NCBI GenBank assembly: GCA_002423705.1
Contig: DINW01000002.1
Location: 9,617-15,202 of the forward strand
Origin: Clostridium sp. UBA5530
GTDB taxonomy: Bacteria; Bacillota; Clostridia; Clostridiales; Clostridiaceae
DNA: 5,586 bases
Direction: 5' to 3'
This document shows, in pieces, positions 1 to 5,115 of this stretch. The stretch's first letter is position 1. Every line of letters starts with the position of its first letter. The notes beneath the pieces were generated by a model. It did no database searches. It was given only the letters and a program-made list of their open reading frames with translations, and was not told the origin of the DNA. Made by a program: the position numbers and the translations under genes.

Positions 1-2
1 CT

Positions 3-104
3 GGTGTTATATCCAGCCTAAAGAGGCTGAAGTATTACAGCAGGTACACATCAGATAAAAGTAATACCTTTTCTCAGATACTAAATAATGATTTTAAAAT
101 ATAA
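3..104 (+). CDS. C-terminal end of an unrecognised plus-strand protein (5' truncated by window)
   Basis: The third frame is open from the window edge to a TAA at 102-104, giving 33 residues that end in SNTFSQILNNDFKI. The composition (Lys, Ser, Tyr and Asn rich, hydrophilic) and the codons used look like a real clostridial C-terminus, whereas the other two plus frames stop at 19-21 and 56-58. I do not recognise the family and cannot assign a function. The stretch also contains a small hairpin (CAGCCT/AGGCTG, 14-19 with 24-29) and a 7-base inverted repeat (GTATTAC at 32-38, GTAATAC at 61-67). A structured RNA rather than a coding end therefore cannot be fully excluded. No terminator lies immediately after the stop; the first one downstream is at 248-287. 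Confidence 0.45.
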   Translation, partial: GVISSLKRLKYYSRYTSDKSNTFSQILNNDFKI

Positions 105-125
105 AAATATAATATCATTTATCTA

Positions 126-154
126 TTGACAATTATTATTATTTAATATATACT
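126..154 (+). promoter_or_regulatory. Near-consensus vegetative (sigma-A type) promoter driving the candidate small RNA
   Basis: There is a perfect -35 hexamer TTGACA at 126-131, a 17-bp spacer and a -10 hexamer TATACT at 149-154 (5 of 6 matches). Transcription would begin near 161. It is the best promoter match I found in the window. It lies outside any gene and points at no plus-strand coding sequence: the next gene to the right is on the opposite strand. That combination is the main reason to propose a non-coding transcript. Confidence 0.7.
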
Positions 155-160
155 TTAATC

Positions 161-287
161 ATAAGATATCAACTCCCCTTATTTGATAACTTAAAGTAAT
201 TATAGAGAATATAGTTACCAACAATAAATTAATCCCCCTAAACCTAAAAGCCACAGCAATTCAAATATTGCTGTGGCTTAATTTTTT
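161..287 (+). ncRNA. Candidate ~125-nt small RNA with two C-rich (anti-Shine-Dalgarno-like) patches
   Basis: The interval is bounded by a strong promoter (126-154) and a strong intrinsic terminator (248-287). It contains no ATG, so it is very unlikely to be a messenger. The 5' part can fold into a hairpin: AAGATATCA (163-171) pairs with TGATAACTT (184-192) with one mismatch, leaving a 12-base loop that contains CTCCCCTT. A second C-rich run, AATCCCCCT (231-239), sits in otherwise A/T-only, apparently unpaired sequence just before the terminator stem. In Firmicutes, small RNAs with exposed C-rich motifs (for example the RsaE/RoxS group and other UCCC-motif RNAs of Staphylococcus) pair with ribosome binding sites to block translation. 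That such an activity applies here is inference from architecture only. I do not recognise a named RNA family. Confidence 0.5.
248..287 (+). terminator. Strong intrinsic terminator of the candidate small RNA; may also stop the minus-strand ACT gene
   Basis: A perfect 13-bp stem is formed by AAGCCACAGCAAT (248-260) and ATTGCTGTGGCTT (267-279), with a 6-base loop. It is followed on the plus strand by AATTTTTT (280-287), the better of the two U-tracts. Read on the minus strand the stem is followed by TTAGGTTTAG, a weaker tract. The hairpin begins 17 bases past the stop codon of the ACT-domain gene, so it can plausibly act in both directions. Confidence 0.85.
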
Positions 288-296
288 AAGGATGCC

Positions 297-734
297 TTAC
301 TCCATTGCTATTAGCTTTACCTTTAAAATATTATTTATTTTTTCTATCTCACTTAAAACATCTCTTATATCTACTTTCATAGCACTTATATCAAAGGTAA
401 TTGTAACATTAGCTGCATTATTTATGGGTATATCCTGGTTTATAGTAAGTATATTCCCCCCACACTCGGCAATTTTATCTAATACCTTAGATAAAACTCC
501 AGCCTCATGATTTAGTAAAAGAGCAAAAGTGGCCTTTTGTCCCTTGAGTCCTTCAGATACTAAAAACACGTGATCTTTATATTTATAATAAGCACTCCGA
601 CTTATACCTACTTTTTTTACTCCTTCAGATATGTCTTTTACTTTTCCAGTATATATTAATTCCTTAACTAATATTATCTTTCCAAAGACCTCTGGCAATA
701 CCTTACTGTTTACTATTAGAAATTTTTCTCCCAT
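297..734 (-). CDS. HTH-ACT domain protein of the UPF0735/PheB-like family, putative amino-acid sensor
   Basis: This encodes 145 residues, the usual size for the family. The N-terminal third carries a helix-turn-helix-like segment (about residues 34-56, ISEGVKKVGISRSAYYKYK). Residues about 68-145 form an ACT domain: a beta strand ATFALLLNHE, the turn/helix EAGVLSKVLDKIAE, then GGNILTINQDIPINNAANVTITFDI. ACT domains bind small ligands, mostly amino acids, at dimer interfaces. The B. subtilis relative pheB was once called a chorismate mutase, but no chorismate mutase active site is visible here. The start ATG at 734-732 follows AAAGGTGAG at good spacing. The gene lies 71 bp after tdh on the same strand, with a hairpin and a possible internal promoter between them. 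A role in sensing threonine, glycine or another amino acid is inferred from the neighbours. Regulation by direct DNA binding is possible but unproven for this family. Confidence 0.88.
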   Translation of the reverse strand: MGEKFLIVNSKVLPEVFGKIILVKELIYTGKVKDISEGVKKVGISRSAYYKYKDHVFLVSEGLKGQKATFALLLNHEAGVLSKVLDKIAECGGNILTINQDIPINNAANVTITFDISAMKVDIRDVLSEIEKINNILKVKLIAME

Positions 735-757
735 ATTATCTCACCTTTATTTAAATT

Positions 758-784
758 AAAACTCCCTTAATTTTAATAAGGGAG
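758..784 (-). terminator. Intrinsic terminator (or attenuator) after tdh
   Basis: On the minus strand an 8-bp stem CTCCCTTA/TAAGGGAG (plus-strand arms 762-769 and 777-784) with a 7-base A/T loop is followed by TTTTAATTT. Three further A-T pairs can form beyond a single mismatch. It begins 21 bases after the tdh stop codon and ends about 25 bases before the ACT gene start. The stem is short and the U-tract interrupted, so partial read-through into the ACT gene is plausible. Confidence 0.65.
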
Positions 785-798
785 CTTTAATACTTCAA
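770..798 (-). promoter_or_regulatory. Possible promoter of the ACT-domain gene, embedded in the tdh terminator
   Basis: Read on the minus strand, TTGAAG (798-793, 4 of 6 matches to TTGACA) is followed after exactly 17 bases by TAAAAT (775-770, 5 of 6 matches to TATAAT). The -10 would lie in and next to the terminator loop, with a start near 763 and a leader of about 30 bases ending in the AAAGGTGAG ribosome binding site. Chance matches of this quality are common in AT-rich DNA, hence the modest confidence. Confidence 0.4.
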
Positions 799-805
799 AA
801 CTATT

Positions 806-1762
806 TTACTTAATGTTTAATTTAACTCTTAACTTATTCAACATATCCTCTGTCATAGAGCTTAAATCATACTTGTTTTCAAATCCCCATTCATTACGTG
901 CTGCTGAATCGTCTAAAGAATCTGGCCATGAATCAGCAATTGCTTGTCTTACAGGATCTACATCATAACTCATCTCAAAGGATGGTATGTGCTTCTTTAT
1001 TTCTGCAGCTATTTCGTCTGGCTCAAAGCTCATAGCTGCTATATTAAATGCATTTCTATGAATAAGCTTACTTGGATCTGCTTCCATTAACTTAACTATT
1101 CCATTTAGAGCATCTGGCATATACATCATATCCATATGTGTTCCTGGAGCTATATAGGATGTGTATTTTCCTTCTTGCAATGCCTTATAATATATATCTA
1201 CTGCATAATCAGTAGTTCCGCCTCCTGGAGGTGCTACATAGGATATAAGTCCTGGGAATCTAACTCCTCTTGTATCTACTCCAAATTTCTTGTAGTAGTA
1301 GTCACATAAAAGTTCTCCTGAAACCTTTGTTACTCCATACATGGTTCCCGGTCTTTGAATTGTATCTTGAGGTGTATGATCCTTTGGAGTTCCTGGTCCA
1401 AAGGCTCCTATTGAGCTAGGAGTAAAGAATGCACATTTATTTTCACGAGCAACTTCTAGTGCATTGCATAATCCTCCCATGTTTATGTCCCAAGCTAGTT
1501 TTGGCTTAGCTTCTGCTACTGCTGATAATAAAGCAGCAAGATGTATTATAGTATCACAGTTATATTTCTTTACTAAATCAGACATTTTTTGTGCTTCTAA
1601 AACGTCTAATGTTTCAAAAGGTCCACCTTCAACTACGGTGTTTCCTTCAACTTTTCTTATATCTGTAGCAACTACATTGTCATTTCCATACATGGTTCTT
1701 AAGTGAGTTACAAGCTCAGATCCTATTTGTCCAAGAGAACCCGTTACTAGTATTTTTTTCAT
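806..1762 (-). CDS. tdh: L-threonine 3-dehydrogenase, short-chain (SDR/epimerase-like) type, EC 1.1.1.103
   Basis: This encodes 318 residues, the usual length for the SDR-type enzyme found in bacteria such as Flavobacterium and Cupriavidus and in animals and trypanosomes. It is unrelated to the zinc-dependent E. coli Tdh. It oxidises L-threonine with NAD+ to 2-amino-3-ketobutyrate in the cytoplasm. Visible features: a Rossmann dinucleotide motif GSLGQIG (residues 8-14), an acidic Asp34 after the second strand as expected for NAD preference, HLAALLSAVAE (74-84), TPSSIGAFGPGTP (114-126) with the catalytic Ser/Thr region, and YxxxK as Tyr142-Lys146. GVRFPGLISY (166-175) and GGTTDYAVDIYY (181-192) are characteristic of this threonine dehydrogenase subgroup. 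ATG 1762-1760 is preceded by AGTGGAGG at proper spacing. It follows kbl by 78 bp with no clear promoter of its own, so it is probably co-transcribed, and its unstable product is the substrate of Kbl. Confidence 0.93.
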   Translation of the reverse strand: MKKILVTGSLGQIGSELVTHLRTMYGNDNVVATDIRKVEGNTVVEGGPFETLDVLEAQKMSDLVKKYNCDTIIHLAALLSAVAEAKPKLAWDINMGGLCNALEVARENKCAFFTPSSIGAFGPGTPKDHTPQDTIQRPGTMYGVTKVSGELLCDYYYKKFGVDTRGVRFPGLISYVAPPGGGTTDYAVDIYYKALQEGKYTSYIAPGTHMDMMYMPDALNGIVKLMEADPSKLIHRNAFNIAAMSFEPDEIAAEIKKHIPSFEMSYDVDPVRQAIADSWPDSLDDSAARNEWGFENKYDLSSMTEDMLNKLRVKLNIK

Positions 1763-1840
1763 AGCAAATCCTCCACTCTATATTTTATCTTTTTTAGTTG
1801 TTAATTAAAAATCCCCACCAACTGAAATACCTAAACTGAC

Positions 1841-3034
1841 TTATTTAATAACACCTAGTTCTTTACCAACCTTAGCATATATTGCAATAGCTTTGTCTAG
1901 CATTTCTTTAGTATGTGCAGCTGTTGGCATATTTCTTACTCTTCCAGTTCCAAGAGGCACTGTTGGGAATACTATAGATTTAGCATAAACTCCCTCTTCA
2001 TATAATCTCTTTGAGAACTGTTGAGTTAATTTTTCATCTCCAATTATACATGGAGTTATAGGAGTTTCACTATGTCCTATATTAAAGCCTAATTTCTTTA
2101 ATTCAGCCTTTAAATATCTTCCATTTTCCCATACCTTTTCAACACGTTCTTCACTTTCCATCATTATAGTGATAGCTTCCATAGCAGCAGCTGCTGCTCC
2201 TGGAGTTAATGAAGTTGAGAATAGGAATGGTCTAGCTCTAACCTTTAACCAGTCAATTAATTCCTTAGAGCCTGCAACATATCCTCCTACAACACCTATT
2301 GCCTTGGATAGAGTACCTATTTGGAAGTCAACTTTGTCAGATAAGCCAAAATGTTTAACTGTTCCAGCACCTTTTCCCATTACTCCTGATCCATGGGCAT
2401 CATCTATATATGTTATAAGGTCAAACTCTTCAGCAACCTTTATCATTCCTGGTAAGTCAACTACGTCTCCATCCATAGAGAATACGCCATCACTTATTAC
2501 CATTAATTTTTCATAAAGTCCGCTTTCTTTTGCTTCCTTTGCTTTAGCTCTTAAATCATTCATATCATTGTGCTTATATCTTATGATTTTAGCTCCTGAT
2601 AATCTAGATCCATCTATTATTGATGCATGGTTAAGTTCGTCTGAAAGTATTGCATCCTTCTTGTTCATTACTGCTGATATAGCTCCTGCATTGCAGTTAA
2701 ATCCAGATTGGAAAGCTATAGCTGCTTCAGTATGTTTAAATTCAGCTATTTTTGCCTCAAGTTGACAGTGTATGTCTAAAGTACCGTTTATAGTTCTAAC
2801 AGCTCCAGCACCTACACCATATTTTTTAGTAGCTTCTATACACTTTTCTACTAGTCTTTCATTTGTAGCAAAGCCTAAATAGTTGTTTGATGAAAGGTTT
2901 ACGAGTTCCTTTCCTCCAATATTTATCATTGGACCATTAGCACCGTTTAAAACGTTTATTTCATTGTATAAGCCTTTAGATTTTAGGTCATCTAAATTTT
3001 CATGAAGAAAATTTTGTAATGCTTTACTTCCCAT
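1841..3034 (-). CDS. kbl: Glycine C-acetyltransferase (2-amino-3-ketobutyrate CoA ligase), EC 2.3.1.29
   Basis: This encodes 397 residues, almost the same length as E. coli Kbl (398). It is a cytoplasmic fold-type I PLP enzyme of the alpha-oxoamine synthase family, cleaving 2-amino-3-ketobutyrate with CoA to glycine and acetyl-CoA. Visible motifs: LSSNNYLGFATNERL (47-61), NHASIIDGSRL (135-145) with the His136 that stacks on the PLP ring, DDAHGSGVMG (211-220) with PLP-binding Asp211 and His214, TLSKAIG (241-247) with the Schiff-base Lys244, FSTSLTPGAAAA (272-283), and GTGRVRNMPTAAHTKE (362-377), where an Arg binds the substrate carboxylate. Related 8-amino-7-oxononanoate synthase (BioF) and 5-aminolevulinate synthase are possible confusions, but the adjoining threonine dehydrogenase makes Kbl the clear choice. 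ATG 3034-3032 follows a very strong AAGGAGG. It is first in the kbl-tdh unit, behind an extended -10 promoter and a leader palindrome. Confidence 0.95.
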   Translation of the reverse strand: MGSKALQNFLHENLDDLKSKGLYNEINVLNGANGPMINIGGKELVNLSSNNYLGFATNERLVEKCIEATKKYGVGAGAVRTINGTLDIHCQLEAKIAEFKHTEAAIAFQSGFNCNAGAISAVMNKKDAILSDELNHASIIDGSRLSGAKIIRYKHNDMNDLRAKAKEAKESGLYEKLMVISDGVFSMDGDVVDLPGMIKVAEEFDLITYIDDAHGSGVMGKGAGTVKHFGLSDKVDFQIGTLSKAIGVVGGYVAGSKELIDWLKVRARPFLFSTSLTPGAAAAAMEAITIMMESEERVEKVWENGRYLKAELKKLGFNIGHSETPITPCIIGDEKLTQQFSKRLYEEGVYAKSIVFPTVPLGTGRVRNMPTAAHTKEMLDKAIAIYAKVGKELGVIK

Positions 3035-3052
3035 ATTATTTTCCTCCTTTTT

Positions 3053-3084
3053 GAAATATGTACTTCAGTTGAATACATATTTTC
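3053..3084 (-). promoter_or_regulatory. kbl: Palindromic element in the kbl leader (operator or 5' hairpin)
   Basis: Plus-strand arms AAATATGTA (3054-3062) and TACATATTT (3074-3082) are perfect 9-bp inverted repeats. Between them TTCA-GT-TGAA (3064-3073) is a second, nested palindrome, so that apart from one unmatched C (3063) the symmetry runs almost to the centre. It lies between the predicted kbl transcription start (about 3090) and the ribosome binding site (about 3044-3050). It could be a repressor operator just downstream of the promoter or a stabilising hairpin at the 5' end of the mRNA. The protein that would bind it is unknown. Confidence 0.5.
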
Positions 3085-3096
3085 AATTATGTCTAT

Positions 3097-3105
3097 ATTA
3101 TACCA
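3097..3105 (-). promoter_or_regulatory. kbl: Extended -10 promoter of kbl-tdh
   Basis: Read on the minus strand, TGG-TATAAT (3105-3097) is a perfect -10 hexamer with the TGn extension. No good -35 box lies 16-18 bases upstream, which is tolerated when the TGn element is present. Predicted start is near 3090, giving a leader of about 55 bases before the kbl ATG. Confidence 0.6.
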
Positions 3106-3159
3106 AACTAATTATGGTTTTTCTATATGATTTAAGAAGTTTTTTTATTTTAGATAAAG

Positions 3160-3188
3160 TTGTGAAAACTTTTACATAATATTATAAA
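3160..3188 (+). promoter_or_regulatory. Possible distal promoter for the MATE gene
   Basis: TTGTGA (3160-3165, 4 of 6) and TATAAA (3183-3188, 5 of 6) are separated by exactly 17 bases. If used, it would give a leader of roughly 250 bases before the transporter ATG, in which I see no terminator or recognised riboswitch. Chance occurrence is a real possibility in DNA this AT-rich. Confidence 0.3.
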
Positions 3189-3398
3189 TTTCTTATTTAT
3201 TCATTGTTTTTAAGTCCATTTTTATTAAATTTATTATTTTATGTCATAGTTACCTAGTGCTGCACTTCAAATGAGTATAAACTTCACTTGATGAGTTCTA
3301 AATATTCTTGGCCTATGTATATTTTCTTATCTAAAACTCTACTATTACAGATATTTTCATATAATTAAACTGTACCCTATCTTACTTCAGTGTTTACA

Positions 3399-3407
3399 TG
3401 ATATGAT
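3399..3407 (+). promoter_or_regulatory. Possible extended -10 promoter close to the MATE gene
   Basis: TGA-TATGAT is a TGn-extended -10 with 5 of 6 hexamer matches and no clear -35. It would start transcription near 3414 and give a leader of about 29 bases that contains the AAAGGAG ribosome binding site at 3431-3437. Confidence 0.4.
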
Positions 3408-3442
3408 TATATGTGAAATTGCATTTTTAGAAAGGAGACTTT

Positions 3443-4789
3443 ATGAAAGTTCATTTATCAACCATAAAAGACGTATTAAACCTAGCATTACCTGCCGTAG
3501 GTGAAAACATACTTTATATGATGATCGGAGTTTTTGACACCATGATGGTAGGGCAGTATGGAGGCAATGTGGCCGTTAGCAGTGTAGGCCTAAGTACTGA
3601 AATCATATATACATTCTCTAATATTTTGGTTGGAGTTGGAGTTTCTGTAGGAATAACCTCTTTAGTTGCTCGGAGGGTAGGGGCAAGGGACATTAAAAAA
3701 GCTGAAGAATATGCAACTTTAGGATTCTTCGTAGCTTTGATTTTAGCTCTTATATTGAGTTTATCCTTAAACTTGTTTAGCTCAAATATACTTAATTTTG
3801 CAGGTGCTGAGGAGGATGTCATAGCCTTGGGTGCACCTTATATGAGTATTGCGGCTATTGGAATTTTTTTCAATATGCTTATGAGTGCCCTAAATGGAAC
3901 ACTAAGAGGTTTTGGGAACACTAAAACACCTCTTTTTGCCTCTGCTCTTATTAATGTAATAAACATATGCTTGGACTATATACTGATTTGGGGTAAATTT
4001 GGTTTTCCAGAGCTTGGTGTCAGCGGAGCTGCCATAGCCAGCTCTACAGCACAATTTGTAGGATTTTTATTCATAGCTCTCTATATGATTTTTAAATCTA
4101 ACATCAAGCTTAGACTTCATTATTTAACCAATTTTAAAAGTGGTTCTTTAAAGACTCTCTTAAAACTTAGTGGGCCCTCTTCCCTTCAGGAGGCTTCCAT
4201 AAGCATAAGTAGGTTGTTATGTAACTTTATGATAATCTCCCTAGGTACTGTGGCTTTTGCTGCTAATCAAATAGCTGTAACCATAGAATCCATATCTTTT
4301 ATGCCAGGATGGGGATTTTCTGTAGCTGCTACAACCTTAATTGGTCATAAGATTGGTGAGAAAAATTATGAGAAGGCTAGAGAATATGCTAAAGTATCCA
4401 TTCTTATAGGTACTTTATTAATGCTTGTTTGCTCATTTTTATTCTTGTTTATCCCAAATATATTAATAAAGCTATTTATAAATAGCTCTGAAACAGAGGT
4501 TATAAGGCTTGGAACCCTTTGTCTTATGGCCGCTTCCTTAGAACAGCCTGTTATGGGACTATCTATGATAGTTGGGGGTGCATTAAAGGGAGCTGGAGAT
4601 ACTAAAACTCCGTTCATAGTTTCCTTTGCATCTAGCTGGCTAATACGTCTTCCCCTAATGTTTTTCTTCGTATACACTTTAAAAACATCTGTGGTCTACG
4701 TATGGTTTATAACTGCTCTTCAATGGGCATTTGATGGAATAGTTATATCCTATTTATTTAAAAAGTCCTTGAAAACTAACTTTAAGTAA
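3443..4789 (+). CDS. MATE-family multidrug/toxic compound efflux antiporter
   Basis: This encodes 448 residues, typical for the family, with about 12 hydrophobic membrane segments and almost no extended soluble part. It has the two-fold MatE repeat. The first half (about 10-220) has LALPAVGENILYMMIGVFDTMMVG, GVGVSVGITSLVARRVGARDIKKA and LRGFGNTKTPLF. The second half (about 235-440) repeats these as FMPGWGFSVAATTLIGHKIGEKNYEKA and LKGAGDTKTPF (381-391). The conserved first-helix Pro17 is present. MATE proteins export cationic or amphipathic compounds in exchange for Na+ or H+ at the cytoplasmic membrane. Neither substrate nor coupling ion can be read from the sequence, and NorM-like versus DinF-like placement is uncertain. 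The ATG follows AAAGGAG at 3431-3437. The gene is monocistronic, divergent from kbl, and ends 8 bases before a strong terminator. No regulator gene is adjacent. Confidence 0.93.
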   Translation: MKVHLSTIKDVLNLALPAVGENILYMMIGVFDTMMVGQYGGNVAVSSVGLSTEIIYTFSNILVGVGVSVGITSLVARRVGARDIKKAEEYATLGFFVALILALILSLSLNLFSSNILNFAGAEEDVIALGAPYMSIAAIGIFFNMLMSALNGTLRGFGNTKTPLFASALINVINICLDYILIWGKFGFPELGVSGAAIASSTAQFVGFLFIALYMIFKSNIKLRLHYLTNFKSGSLKTLLKLSGPSSLQEASISISRLLCNFMIISLGTVAFAANQIAVTIESISFMPGWGFSVAATTLIGHKIGEKNYEKAREYAKVSILIGTLLMLVCSFLFLFIPNILIKLFINSSETEVIRLGTLCLMAASLEQPVMGLSMIVGGALKGAGDTKTPFIVSFASSWLIRLPLMFFFVYTLKTSVVYVWFITALQWAFDGIVISYLFKKSLKTNFK

Positions 4790-4796
4790 AAATAAA

Positions 4797-4841
4797 GGGG
4801 TATGTCTCAAAATAATTTATAATTTTGAGACATACCCTTTT
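4797..4841. terminator. Bidirectional intrinsic terminator between MATE gene and small convergent gene
   Basis: A perfect 16-bp stem is formed by GGGTATGTCTCAAAAT (4798-4813) and ATTTTGAGACATACCC (4822-4837), with an 8-base loop. It is followed by TTTTCTT on the plus strand and by (C)TTTATTTTT on the minus strand. It serves the MATE gene (stop at 4789) and the convergent glycine-zipper gene (stop at 4843). Confidence 0.9.
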
Positions 4842-4842
4842 C

Positions 4843-5022
4843 TTATCTAAGACCTAGTATACCGCCAACAACAACTCCTATGGTTCCACACAGGGTCATT
4901 CCTAATAGTACATTATTCATTATGGCGCCTAATATAATTCCTACCCCTGACCCAAAAGCTATTCCTAATGCAACCTCTTTAGTATTATCTTTATTATTGA
5001 TGTTGCGCCTTAATTTTCTCAT
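4843..5022 (-). CDS. Small two-helix glycine-zipper membrane protein (59 aa)
   Basis: ATG 5022-5020 to TAA 4845-4843 encodes 59 residues. The protein begins with a basic head (MRKLRRNINNKDNTKE). Two hydrophobic, glycine-rich helices follow: VALGIAFGSGVGIILGAIM at about 17-35 and VLLGMTLCGTIGVVVGGILGL at about 38-58. The spaced glycines (GxxxG-type) match the glycine-zipper pattern that drives helix packing in membranes. GAGAGGAAG upstream is an acceptable ribosome binding site. It is supported by a shared terminator immediately after its stop. Similar short glycine-zipper proteins of unknown role are common in Clostridia. I assign no function. A small bacteriocin-like or toxin-like peptide is a conceivable alternative, but no partner or immunity gene is seen. 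Confidence 0.75.
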   Translation of the reverse strand: MRKLRRNINNKDNTKEVALGIAFGSGVGIILGAIMNNVLLGMTLCGTIGVVVGGILGLR

Positions 5023-5115
5023 ATAATCTTCCTCTCCTATACACTTTATCCTTTTATAATATTAGACGCTTGAAATATAGAAAAATACTCACAATTTTTA
5101 TGATTTAAGAATTTC

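Larger units (their letters stand above)
3035..3442. other. 408-bp divergent intergenic region between kbl and the MATE gene
   Basis: This very AT-rich stretch has no open frame of convincing length or ribosome binding site on either strand. It holds the kbl ribosome binding site, leader palindrome and extended -10 promoter on the left (3040-3105), and two candidate plus-strand promoters (3160-3188 and 3399-3407). Minor symmetry elements are AAAGTT/AACTTT at 3156-3172 and AGTGC-T-GCACT at 3256-3266. I see no recognised riboswitch, T-box or tRNA in it. Confidence 0.7.

Noticed and set aside
1..70. Small hairpins near the left edge suggesting a riboswitch or structured RNA.
   Set aside because: There are no glycine riboswitch, T-box, SRP or tmRNA signature bases, and one plus frame reads through the whole stretch as plausible protein ending at 104. 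Kept only as a caveat.
159..224. Minus-strand 21-codon frame (TTG start, AGGGGGAT ahead of it) overlapping by ATGA a 7-codon frame preceded by AAGGGGAG.
   Set aside because: The C-rich patches of the candidate small RNA look like Shine-Dalgarno sites when read on the other strand. However, the frames are tiny, one needs a TTG start, and no minus-strand promoter serves them. The plus-strand promoter-terminator pair is much stronger evidence. It remains the main alternative explanation.
268..510. Plus-strand 80-codon frame overlapping the ACT-domain gene.
   Set aside because: It starts inside the terminator hairpin, has no ribosome binding site, and lies antisense to a gene with clear ACT-domain conservation.
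1763..1840. Separate promoter for tdh in the kbl-tdh gap (TAAAAT near the start).
   Set aside because: No acceptable -35 at 16-18 bases and no TGn extension. With no terminator after kbl, co-transcription is simpler.
2169..2765. Plus-strand frames of 65-115 codons inside kbl.
   Set aside because: They are antisense shadows of a strongly conserved PLP enzyme gene, with no ribosome binding sites or recognisable domains.
3190..3440. Possible riboswitch ahead of the MATE gene (guanidine, preQ1 or similar).
   Set aside because: I found none of the conserved core sequences and no terminator/antiterminator pair.
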